A stretch of 13,117 bases of DNA from the NCBI GenBank assembly GCA_029975625.1, contig JARKOR010000108.1, forward strand, positions 1-13,117, written 5' to 3'. A program made the position numbers and the translations under genes. Source of the stretch: Nanosynbacter sp. Lineage in GTDB: Bacteria > Patescibacteriota > Saccharimonadia > Saccharimonadales > Saccharimonadaceae. Below, in pieces: positions 6,314 through 13,117 of this stretch (its first letter is position 1; every line of letters begins with the position of its first letter). Below the pieces are notes generated by a model, which saw only the letters and a list, made by a program, of their open reading frames with translations, had not been told where the DNA came from and searched no databases.

Positions 6314-7996
6314 ATGAAGTCTGCATTAAAGAAAAGTGTCGTAAGTACCTCGATATCTTTGATACTGGCATCTGGTATGGCTGCATTTGCTGCTCATGCG
6401 GCAGATGATGTAAAGCTGAAAGCAACCAAAACAAACGTTGCTTTCTCAGACTTTACGCCGACTGAATACAGTACCAAAGGAAAGCCAAATATTATCGTAC
6501 TAACCATGGATGATCTTGGTTATGGACAACTTCCTTTTGATAAGGGATCTTTTGACCCAAAAACAATGGAAAATCGTGAAGTTGTCGATACCTACAAAAT
6601 AGGGATAGATAAAGCCATTGAAGCTGCACAAAAATCAACGCCGACGCTCCTTTCATTAATGGATGAAGGCGTACGGTTTACTAACGGCTATGTGGCACAC
6701 GGTGTTTCCGGCCCCTCCCGTGCCGCAATAATGACCGGTCGAGCTCCCGCCCGCTTTGGTGTCTATTCCAATACCGATGCTCAGGATGGTATTCCGCTAA
6801 CAGAAACTTTCTTGCCTGAATTATTCCAGAATCATGGTTATTACACTGCAGCAGTAGGTAAATGGCACTTGTCAAAAATCAGTAATGTGCCGGTACCGGA
6901 AGATAAACAAACGCGTGACTATCATGACAACTTCACCACATTTTCTGCGGAAGAATGGCAACCTCAAAACCGTGGCTTTGATTACTTTATGGGATTCCAC
7001 GCTGCAGGAACGGCATATTACAACTCCCCTTCACTGTTCAAAAATCGTGAACGTGTCCCCGCAAAAGGTTATATCAGCGATCAGTTAACCGATGAGGCAA
7101 TTGGCGTTGTTGATCGTGCCAAAACACTTGACCAGCCTTTTATGCTTTACCTGGCTTATAATGCTCCGCACCTGCCAAATGATAATCCTGCACCGGATCA
7201 ATATCAGAAGCAATTTAATACCGGTAGTCAAACAGCAGATAACTACTACGCTTCCGTTTATTCTGTTGATCAGGGTGTAAAACGCATTCTCGAACAACTG
7301 AAGAAAAACGGACAGTATGACAATACAATTATTCTCTTTACCTCCGATAATGGTGCGGTTATCGATGGTCCTCTGCCGCTGAACGGGGCGCAAAAAGGCT
7401 ATAAGAGTCAGACCTATCCTGGCGGTACTCACACCCCAATGTTTATGTGGTGGAAAGGAAAACTTCAACCCGGTAATTATGACAAGCTGATTTCCGCAAT
7501 GGATTTCTACCCGACAGCTCTTGATGCAGCCGATATCAGCATTCCAAAAGACCTTAAGCTGGATGGCGTTTCCTTGCTGCCCTGGTTGCAAGATAAGAAA
7601 CAAGGCGAGCCACATAAAAATCTGACCTGGATAACCTCTTATTCTCACTGGTTTGACGAGGAAAATATTCCATTCTGGGATAATTACCACAAATTTGTTC
7701 GCCATCAGTCAGACGATTACCCGCATAACCCCAACACTGAGGACTTAAGCCAATTCTCTTATACGGTGAGAAATAACGATTATTCGCTTGTCTATACAGT
7801 AGAAAACAATCAGTTAGGTCTCTACAAACTGACGGATCTACAGCAAAAAGATAACCTTGCCGCCGCCAATCCGCAGGTCGTTAAAGAGATGCAAGGCGTG
7901 GTAAGAGAGTTTATCGACAGCAGCCAGCCACCGCTTAGCGAAGTAAATCAGGAGAAGTTTAACAATATCAAGAAAGCACTAAGCGAAGCGAAATAA
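6314..7996 (+). CDS. ydeN: YdeN, periplasmic Ser-type sulfatase
   Basis: This is a 560-residue arylsulfatase-type hydrolase of the alkaline-phosphatase superfamily. The signal peptide is residues 1-29 (basic start, long hydrophobic core, cleavage at AHA-A). The sulfatase motif SGPSRAAIMTGR has serine at the catalytic position (S132), marking a Ser-type enzyme whose serine must be oxidised to formylglycine. Metal-binding D66-D67 (MDDLGYG) and D345-N346 (SDNGA) are present, along with the active-site residues K183 and H185 (GKWHL), H286 (APHLP) and K361 (QKGYK). It should release sulfate from an unknown ester in the periplasm. The ribosome site AGAGG is 7 bases before the ATG. The maturase gene ydeM follows 51 bases later, so ydeN-ydeM is an enzyme and activator pair. 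CRP-like sites upstream suggest control by carbon supply. The length and sequence match K-12 as I recall it. The natural substrate is not established. Confidence 0.95.
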   Translation: MKSALKKSVVSTSISLILASGMAAFAAHAADDVKLKATKTNVAFSDFTPTEYSTKGKPNIIVLTMDDLGYGQLPFDKGSFDPKTMENREVVDTYKIGIDKAIEAAQKSTPTLLSLMDEGVRFTNGYVAHGVSGPSRAAIMTGRAPARFGVYSNTDAQDGIPLTETFLPELFQNHGYYTAAVGKWHLSKISNVPVPEDKQTRDYHDNFTTFSAEEWQPQNRGFDYFMGFHAAGTAYYNSPSLFKNRERVPAKGYISDQLTDEAIGVVDRAKTLDQPFMLYLAYNAPHLPNDNPAPDQYQKQFNTGSQTADNYYASVYSVDQGVKRILEQLKKNGQYDNTIILFTSDNGAVIDGPLPLNGAQKGYKSQTYPGGTHTPMFMWWKGKLQPGNYDKLISAMDFYPTALDAADISIPKDLKLDGVSLLPWLQDKKQGEPHKNLTWITSYSHWFDEENIPFWDNYHKFVRHQSDDYPHNPNTEDLSQFSYTVRNNDYSLVYTVENNQLGLYKLTDLQQKDNLAAANPQVVKEMQGVVREFIDSSQPPLSEVNQEKFNNIKKALSEAK

Positions 7997-8008
7997 CTAA
8001 ACCTTCAT

Positions 8009-8028
8009 GCGGCGGAATTTTCCGCCGC
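8009..8028 (+). terminator. Stable GC hairpin between ydeN and ydeM (attenuator-like)
   Basis: GCGGCGGA (8009-8016) pairs perfectly with TCCGCCGC (8021-8028) around the tetraloop ATTT. The bases after it are CTTATTGAG, without a T-run, so full termination is unlikely. It ends 19 bases before the ydeM start codon. It may protect the ydeN message from 3' decay or cut transcription into ydeM, so that far less maturase than sulfatase is made. Confidence 0.65.
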
Positions 8029-8047
8029 CTTATTGAGCGAGATAGCG

Positions 8048-9205
8048 ATGCACGTTACAGCCAAGCCCTCCAGTTTTCAATGTAATCTCAAATGTGATTA
8101 CTGTTTTTACCTTGAAAAAGAGTCGCAGTTTACTCATGAAAAATGGATGGATGACAGCACTCTGAAAGAGTTCATCAAACAATATATCGCAGCGTCTGGC
8201 AATCAGGTCTATTTTACCTGGCAAGGCGGTGAACCCACTCTGGCTGGCCTGGATTTTTTCCGTAAAGTTATTCACTATCAACAACGCTATGCAGGCCAAA
8301 AACGTATTTTTAATGCATTACAAACGAATGGCATTTTATTGAATAATGAATGGTGTGCTTTTCTCAAAGAACATGAGTTTCTGGTTGGTATCTCGATCGA
8401 TGGCCCCCAGGAGCTACATGACCGTTACAGACGCAGTAATTCAGGTAACGGTACTTTTGCAAAAGTGATAGCAGCCATCGAGCGTCTGAAATCATATCAA
8501 GTTGAGTTTAATACGTTAACCGTCATTAATAACGTTAATGTCCATTATCCTCTTGAGGTTTATCATTTTTTAAAATCTATCGGCAGTAAACATATGCAAT
8601 TTATCGAATTGCTCGAAACCGGGACGCCGAATATTGATTTCAGTGGTCATAGTGAGAACACATTCCGTATCATTGATTTTTCTGTGCCTCCCACGGCTTA
8701 TGGCAAGTTTATGTCAACCATTTTTATGCAATGGGTTAAAAACGATGTGGGTGAAATTTTCATCCGTCAGTTTGAAAGCTTTGTCAGCCGTTTTTTAGGG
8801 AATGGGCATACCAGTTGTATTTTCCAGGAGTCCTGCAAGGATAATCTGGTTGTTGAAAGTAATGGAGATATTTATGAATGCGACCATTTTGTCTATCCAC
8901 AGTACAAAATTGGAAACATTAATAAATCTGAACTCAAAACGATGAACAGTGTACAACTGACAGCGCAAAAAAAACGGATTTCAGCGAAATGTCTGAAATG
9001 TGCATATAAACCTATCTGCAATGGCGGTTGTCCTAAGCATCGTATTACTAAAGTAAACAATGAGACTGTTTCTTATTTTTGCGAAGGTTATAAAATCCTT
9101 TTTTCAACCATGGTACCTTATATGAACGCCATGGTGGAGTTAGCTAAGAACAGAGTACCGCTTTACCACATTATGGATGTTGCAAAACAAATGGAGAATA
9201 ATTAA
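8048..9205 (+). CDS. ydeM: YdeM, radical-SAM anaerobic sulfatase maturase
   Basis: YdeM is a 385-residue anaerobic sulfatase-maturating enzyme (anSME). It uses S-adenosylmethionine to convert the active-site serine or cysteine of a sulfatase to formylglycine. The radical-SAM motif is CNLKCDYC (C12, C16, C19) and the SAM-binding motif is GGEPT (60-64). The SPASM region supplies eight cysteines for two auxiliary [4Fe-4S] clusters: C257, C263, C278, C315, C318, C324, C328 and C345. D279, directly after C278, matches the catalytic aspartate described in the clostridial anSME. It acts in the cytoplasm on unfolded YdeN before export. I chose ATG at 8048, not the in-frame TTG at 8033, because it gives the family length and begins at the conserved MHVTAKPSS; the TTG start would sit 4 bases after the hairpin. 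A GAGCGAG purine run precedes the ATG. The terminator at 9259 closes the operon. Confidence 0.95.
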   Translation: MHVTAKPSSFQCNLKCDYCFYLEKESQFTHEKWMDDSTLKEFIKQYIAASGNQVYFTWQGGEPTLAGLDFFRKVIHYQQRYAGQKRIFNALQTNGILLNNEWCAFLKEHEFLVGISIDGPQELHDRYRRSNSGNGTFAKVIAAIERLKSYQVEFNTLTVINNVNVHYPLEVYHFLKSIGSKHMQFIELLETGTPNIDFSGHSENTFRIIDFSVPPTAYGKFMSTIFMQWVKNDVGEIFIRQFESFVSRFLGNGHTSCIFQESCKDNLVVESNGDIYECDHFVYPQYKIGNINKSELKTMNSVQLTAQKKRISAKCLKCAYKPICNGGCPKHRITKVNNETVSYFCEGYKILFSTMVPYMNAMVELAKNRVPLYHIMDVAKQMENN

Positions 9206-9258
9206 TAACGCTCTCTTTTAACTCCATTCTTAGCCTCCTTCTTATGACCTTAACAAGG

Positions 9259-9290
9259 CACCCGACATAAATTCCTGTCGGGTGTTTCGT
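9259..9290 (+). terminator. Intrinsic terminator after ydeM
   Basis: CACCCGACA (9259-9267) pairs perfectly with TGTCGGGTG (9276-9284) around an 8-base loop, followed by TTTCGTC. It lies 53 bases after the ydeM stop and separates ydeN-ydeM from yddA-yddB. Confidence 0.75.
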
Positions 9291-9389
9291 CATCATCATC
9301 TTCCCTTGCGAAAATCCTGGCTTACGTGGTATGCATCAGGGCATTAGCAATATCCTTGATTATCAATAGCATAACCATAACCACTGAAA

Positions 9390-9413
9390 ATGAAATATTC
9401 CTTTATATTTCAT
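9390..9413. repeat. 8-base inverted repeat upstream of yddA
   Basis: ATGAAATA (9390-9397) and TATTTCAT (9406-9413) are perfect inverted repeats separated by 8 bases, about 85 bases before the yddA start. The centre-to-centre spacing of 16 bases would suit a dimeric regulator that binds one face of the helix at 1.5 turns. No known regulator is assigned. Confidence 0.5.
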
Positions 9414-9455
9414 ATTGTTAAATGATACTTAAATAAATTTCATCAGTAAATCATT

Positions 9456-9510
9456 GCCATAGATAATCATTGGATGGCACAATCAATTTTCGCTAATGAT
9501 AACCATTCCC
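9456..9510 (+). promoter_or_regulatory. Two Fur-like boxes over the yddA promoter and start codon
   Basis: 9492-9510 (GCTAATGATAACCATTCCC) matches the 19-base Fur consensus at 15 positions and includes the yddA ATG (9496-9498). 9456-9474 contains GATAATCATT and matches at 12 positions. GATAAT (9462-9467) could be the -10, with a weak -35 at 9439-9444 (TTCATC), which would make the leader only about 20 bases. Iron repression is expected for a system of this type; the exact promoter is uncertain. Confidence 0.62.
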
Positions 9511-11181
9511 ATTACGCTTCGTATGTTGATAGCAAAGTATCTCTGTCTGTTGAAGCCCTTTTGGCTGCGTAAGAATAATAAAACTTCAGTGTTGTTAATC
9601 ATTATTATCCTCGCAATGATCCTTGGCGTGGTTAAAATTCAGGTCTGGTTAAACGACTGGAATAATGATTTTTTCAATGCGCTAAGCCAGAAAGAAACCG
9701 ATAAGCTTTGGCAGCTTGTTCTTTGGTTCCCTGCCCTGCTGGGGATCTTTGTATTAATATCCGTAAATAAAACATGGTTAATTAAACTACTGACTATTCG
9801 CTGGCGCGAATGGTTAACAGATTACTACCTTAATCGCTGGTTTGCAGATAAAAACTACTACTTCACGCAGATCTACGGCGAGCATAAAAATACAGATAAC
9901 CCTGACCAACGTATCGCTGAAGACATTCTCTTACTGATCAGCAAAACGCTCAGTCTTTCATTTGGCTTCATCCAGTCACTTAGCATGCTGATCACCTTTA
10001 CCGTTATTCTTTGGCAAAGCGCGGGTACGCTCTCATTCACTGTTGGTGGAACAGAATGGAATATCCAGGGGTATATGGTCTATACCGTCGTGCTCATTGT
10101 GATCGGTGGAACTTTATTTACCCATAAGGTGGGTAAACGTATTCGTCCGCTTAATGTGGAAAAACAACGTAGCGAAGCGACATTTCGAACTAATCTTGTG
10201 CAGCATAATAAGCAGGCAGAACTGATTGCGCTAAGCAATGCTGAGTCTCTACAACGCCAGGAGTTGCGCGACAATTTTCATACCATTAAAGAGAACTGGC
10301 ATCGTTTAATGAATCGTCAGCGGTGGCTTGATTACTGGCAAAATATTTATTCGCGCTCGCTTAGCGTTCTTCCCTACTTTCTGTTATTGCCGCAGTTTAT
10401 TAGCGGGCAGATCAATCTGGGCGGACTTATGAAATCGCGCCAGGCATTTATGCTAGTATCGAACAATTTAAGCTGGTTTATTTATAAATATGACGAACTT
10501 GCTGAACTGGCTGCGGTTATCGATCGCTTGTATGAGTTCCATCAACTCACTGAACAGCGCCCTACGAATAAGCCTAAAAATTGCCAACATGCGGTACAAG
10601 TGGCTAATGCGAGTATTCGTACGCCTGATAATAAGATCATATTAGAGAACTTGAACTTTCATGTTTCGCCAGGCAAATGGCTATTACTGAAAGGCTACTC
10701 TGGTGCGGGAAAAACCACACTGCTTAAAACATTATCCCACTGCTGGCCGTGGTTTAAAGGTGATATTTCTTCTCCTGCTGACAGTTGGTATGTGTCACAA
10801 ACACCGTTAATCAAAACCGGCTTACTGAAAGAGATTATTTGTAAAGCACTTCCCCTGCCCGTAGACGATAAATCGTTGAGCGAAGTACTGCATCAGGTTG
10901 GTCTTGGGAAATTGGCTGCGCGTATTCATGACCACGATCGCTGGGGAGATATTCTTTCCAGCGGCGAAAAACAACGTATCGCCCTGGCACGATTAATTTT
11001 ACGACGTCCGAAATGGATATTTCTTGACGAAACTACCTCTCATCTTGAGGAACAAGAGGCTATCCGCTTACTGCGTTTAGTGCGTGAAAAACTACCCACA
11101 AGCGGCGTCATTATGGTTACACATCAACCCGGTGTCTGGAACCTGGCCGATGATATTTGTGACATTAGCGCGGTTTTATAA
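9496..11181 (+). CDS. yddA: YddA, SbmA/BacA-like fused ABC transporter (FusD type)
   Basis: This 561-residue protein fuses a membrane domain and an ATPase. The N-terminal part resembles the SbmA/BacA and ABC_membrane_2 group, with hydrophobic segments near 32-48, 74-94, 150-172, 193-210, 286-303 and 312-330. The C-terminal ATPase has Walker A GYSGAGKTT (400-408), Q-loop Q435, signature LSSGE (487-491), Walker B WIFLDE (507-512) and H-loop H543. The D-loop is the variant SHLE. In the ferredoxin-import (Fus) systems the homologous transporter works with a TonB receptor and an M16 protease; in E. coli these are yddB and pqqL, and the transporter's exact role is unproven. Fur-like boxes upstream fit iron control. 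No Shine-Dalgarno sequence is visible before the ATG at 9496; M10 (9523) also lacks one. I kept the start that gives the K-12 length. yddB starts 37 bases after the stop. Confidence 0.93.
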   Translation: MITIPITLRMLIAKYLCLLKPFWLRKNNKTSVLLIIIILAMILGVVKIQVWLNDWNNDFFNALSQKETDKLWQLVLWFPALLGIFVLISVNKTWLIKLLTIRWREWLTDYYLNRWFADKNYYFTQIYGEHKNTDNPDQRIAEDILLLISKTLSLSFGFIQSLSMLITFTVILWQSAGTLSFTVGGTEWNIQGYMVYTVVLIVIGGTLFTHKVGKRIRPLNVEKQRSEATFRTNLVQHNKQAELIALSNAESLQRQELRDNFHTIKENWHRLMNRQRWLDYWQNIYSRSLSVLPYFLLLPQFISGQINLGGLMKSRQAFMLVSNNLSWFIYKYDELAELAAVIDRLYEFHQLTEQRPTNKPKNCQHAVQVANASIRTPDNKIILENLNFHVSPGKWLLLKGYSGAGKTTLLKTLSHCWPWFKGDISSPADSWYVSQTPLIKTGLLKEIICKALPLPVDDKSLSEVLHQVGLGKLAARIHDHDRWGDILSSGEKQRIALARLILRRPKWIFLDETTSHLEEQEAIRLLRLVREKLPTSGVIMVTHQPGVWNLADDICDISAVL

Positions 11182-11218
11182 AAACAATAAAAGCCCTGCT
11201 GTACGGAGATATAAATAA

Positions 11219-13033
11219 ATGAAGCGAGTTCTTATTCCTGGCGTCATTTTATGTGGCGCTGATGTGGCGCAGGCCGTCGATGACAAAAACATGTACATGC
11301 ATTTTTTTGAAGAGATGACGGTCTATGCTCCTGTCCCTGTACCCGTAAACGGCAACACGCATTACACCAGTGAAAGCATCGAGCGTTTACCGACCGGGAA
11401 TGGCAATATCAGCGATCTGCTGAGAACCAACCCTGCGGTACGCATGGATTCAACGCAAAGTACCTCGTTGAACCAGGGAGATATTCGCCCTGAGAAAATC
11501 TCTATTCACGGTGCGTCGCCCTACCAGAATGCCTATTTGATTGACGGTATTAGTGCAACTAATAACCTGAACCCAGCGAATGAGTCCGATGCCAGTAGTG
11601 CAACCAATATTAGCGGGATGTCACAGGGGTATTATCTTGATGTCAGCTTACTGGACAATGTGACGCTTTATGACAGTTTTGTGCCGGTTGAATTTGGTCG
11701 CTTCAATGGCGGGGTAATTGATGCAAAGATCAAACGCTTCAACGCTGATGATAGCAACGTGAAATTGGGTTATCGCACTACGCGTTCGGACTGGTTAACA
11801 TCGCATATCGATGAGAATAACAAGAGCGCATTTAATCAAGGCTCTTCAGGAAGTACTTATTACTCCCCAGATTTTAAAAAGAACTTTTATACCTTGTCGT
11901 TTAATCAGGAACTCGCTGATAACTTCGGCGTTACCGCCGGTTTATCGCGCCGCCAGTCTGATATCACCCGCGCGGATTATGTTTCGAATGACGGCATTGT
12001 CGCCGGTCGGGCACAGTATAAAAACGTTATCGATACCGCATTGAGCAAATTTACCTGGTTTGCCAGCGACCGCTTTACCCACGATTTAACCTTAAAATAT
12101 ACCGGCTCCAGCCGTGATTATAATACCAGCACCTTCCCGCAGTCTGATCGCGAAATGGGTAATAAATCCTATGGTCTGGCATGGGATATGGATACGCAAC
12201 TCGCATGGGCCAAACTGCGTACCACCGTTGGTTGGGATCATACTAGTGATTATACCCGTCACGATCATGACATCTGGTACACCGAACTTTCATGTACATA
12301 TGGCGATATTACAGGGCGTTGCACCCGTGGCGGATTAGGACACATTTCCCAGGCTGTAGATAATTACACCTTCAAAACACGCCTGGGCTGGCAAAAATTC
12401 GCCGTGGGTAATGTTTCGCATCAACCCTACTTCGGCGCGGAATACATCTATTCCGATGCGTGGACTGAACGCCATAACCAGTCTGAATCCTATGTGATTA
12501 ATGCTGCCGGAAAGAAAACTAAACATACCATTTACCATAAAGGTAAAGGCAGCCTGGGAATTGACAACTACACGCTGTATATGGCGGATCGCATTAGCTG
12601 GCGTAATGTGTCATTAATGCCCGGCGTGCGGTATGACTATGACAACTATCTGTCAAACCACAATATCTCCCCGCGCTTTATGACGGAATGGGATATTTTT
12701 GCTAATCAAACCTCAATGATTACAGCAGGTTATAACCGTTACTATGGCGGGAATATTCTTGATATGGGATTACGTGATATCCGCAATAGCTGGACGGAAT
12801 CGGTATCAGGTAATAAAACTCTGACGCGTTATCAGGATTTGAAAACGCCTTATAACGATGAACTGGCAATGGGATTGCAGCAGAAAATCGGTAAGAACGT
12901 TATTGCGCGCGCAAACTATGTTTACCGTGAAGCGCATGATCAAATCAGCAAAAGCAGTCGTACCGACAGCGCGACTAAAAGTAAGCGTCGTCTGAGTACC
13001 GTCTGGTCCCGAATCCAGGATCCTGTAACTTAA
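11219..13033 (+). pseudogene. yddB: yddB, TonB-dependent receptor truncated by an IS66-family insertion
   Basis: Residues 1-587 are native YddB; codons 588-604 (SKRRLSTVWSRIQDPVT) and the stop at 13031-13033 come from the IS. Visible parts are the signal peptide (1-19, cleavage after AQA), a TonB-box-like EMTVYA (32-37), a plug domain about 45-172 with the typical LLRTNPAVR, PEKISIHGA, YLIDG and EFGRFNGGVIDA motifs, and then most of the beta-barrel. The K-12 protein has about 790 residues, so about 200 are missing, including the C-terminal strand and final Phe recognised by the BAM complex. The product should not insert into the outer membrane. YddB with the protease PqqL is the E. coli counterpart of the FusA/FusC ferredoxin-iron import system of Pectobacterium. 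GGAG at 11205-11208 lies 10 bases before the ATG. pqqL, expected next in K-12, would be separated from its promoter by the IS. Confidence 0.92.
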
Positions 13034-13117
13034 GCACCCACTTATTTTGCAGGTGGACACCTCATGCGCGCTAAAGAAAGACTTCCCCGGAAACACTATT
13101 CCCCTGAATTCAAAATG
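12981..13117 (+). mobile_element. Left end of an IS66-family insertion sequence inside yddB
   Basis: The yddB reading departs from the known protein exactly where GTAAGCGTCGTC begins (12981); GTAAGCG is the hallmark start of IS66-family ends. A short noncoding lead-in follows, then a small gene at 13064, as in IS66 elements with tnpA first. These elements duplicate 8 bases, so GACTAAAA (12973-12980) is the predicted target copy. The rest of the element lies outside the window, and I cannot name the member. Confidence 0.82.
13064..13117 (+). CDS. tnpA: IS66-family TnpA (OrfA), N-terminal 18 codons only
   Basis: The visible start reads MRAKERLPRKHYSPEFKM, with the basic SPEFK-type opening of the small helix-turn-helix proteins shared by IS66 TnpA and IS3 OrfA (Transposase_8 group). 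AGGTGG at 13051-13056 is a good ribosome site 7 bases before the ATG. In IS66 elements TnpA and TnpB accompany the transposase TnpC and are needed for transposition. The gene runs off the window. An IS3-family OrfA is the alternative, but the GTAAGCG end 83 bases upstream favours IS66. Confidence 0.7.
   Translation, partial: MRAKERLPRKHYSPEFKM

Noticed and set aside
7085..7705. A 206-codon open frame on the minus strand inside ydeN
   Set aside because: It lies wholly opposite a well-supported sulfatase gene, has no ribosome site or recognisable domain, and has the look of a mirror of hydrophobic coding sequence.
8033..8047. Upstream TTG as the ydeM start, adding five residues
   Set aside because: It follows the hairpin by only 4 bases, has no ribosome site, and conserved family sequence starts at the ATG at 8048.
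12806..13096. Minus-strand 96-codon frame at the right edge
   Set aside because: It crosses the yddB/IS66 junction, so it is an accident of the insertion and cannot be a conserved gene.
1..13117. CRISPR array, tRNA/rRNA gene, prophage, toxin-antitoxin or retron-like system
   Set aside because: I saw no regularly spaced direct repeats, no tRNA-like cloverleaf and no phage or reverse-transcriptase motifs on reading both strands; all sizeable genes are accounted for by known E. coli families.

Overview
The window is from the chromosome of Escherichia coli or Shigella. From memory of K-12, every intact protein reads as a close match to the block ydeS-ydeR-ydeQ / ydeP / safA-ydeO / ydeN-ydeM / yddA-yddB, in that order and all on the + strand. 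This assignment is recognition, not a database search. The window differs from K-12 at its two edges, each of which is an insertion-sequence junction.

Layout. Positions 1-141 are the end of an IS903-type element (IS5 family). It has cut off the 5' part of the minor pilin gene ydeS, leaving a headless fragment at 142-530. The minor pilin YdeR and the two-domain tip adhesin YdeQ (FmlH of the F9/Fml pilus) follow intact. A 333-base spacer then carries an EvgA-type site and a structured leader for ydeP, a molybdopterin oxidoreductase used in acid resistance. A second, clearly related EvgA-type promoter drives safA-ydeO. SafA is a small membrane connector from EvgS/EvgA to PhoQ, and YdeO is an AraC-type regulator that feeds the GAD acid-resistance circuit. 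After a 401-base spacer with two CRP-like sites and a cluster of palindromes come ydeN, a Ser-type periplasmic sulfatase, and ydeM, its radical-SAM formylglycine-generating maturase. They are separated by a strong hairpin. After a terminator, a promoter region with Fur-like boxes precedes yddA, an SbmA-like ABC exporter/processing transporter, and yddB, a TonB-dependent receptor of the ferredoxin-import (Fus) type. yddB is broken at 12980/12981 by an IS66-family left end, which supplies 17 foreign codons and a stop; the IS tnpA begins at 13064.

How the parts fit. The centre is one regulon: EvgA turns on ydeP and safA-ydeO together, SafA passes the signal to PhoQ/PhoP, and YdeO passes it on to acid-resistance genes. 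ydeN-ydeM is an enzyme plus its obligate activator. yddA-yddB (with pqqL, which would lie beyond the IS) would be an iron-protein uptake system. The pilus operon and the ferredoxin receptor, both surface systems, have each been inactivated by a different IS, while the acid-response core is intact. I found no wholly new system. The least explained DNA is the palindrome cluster at 6016-6131, the nested inverted repeats around the ydeP EvgA site, and the Fur box placed over the yddA start codon.
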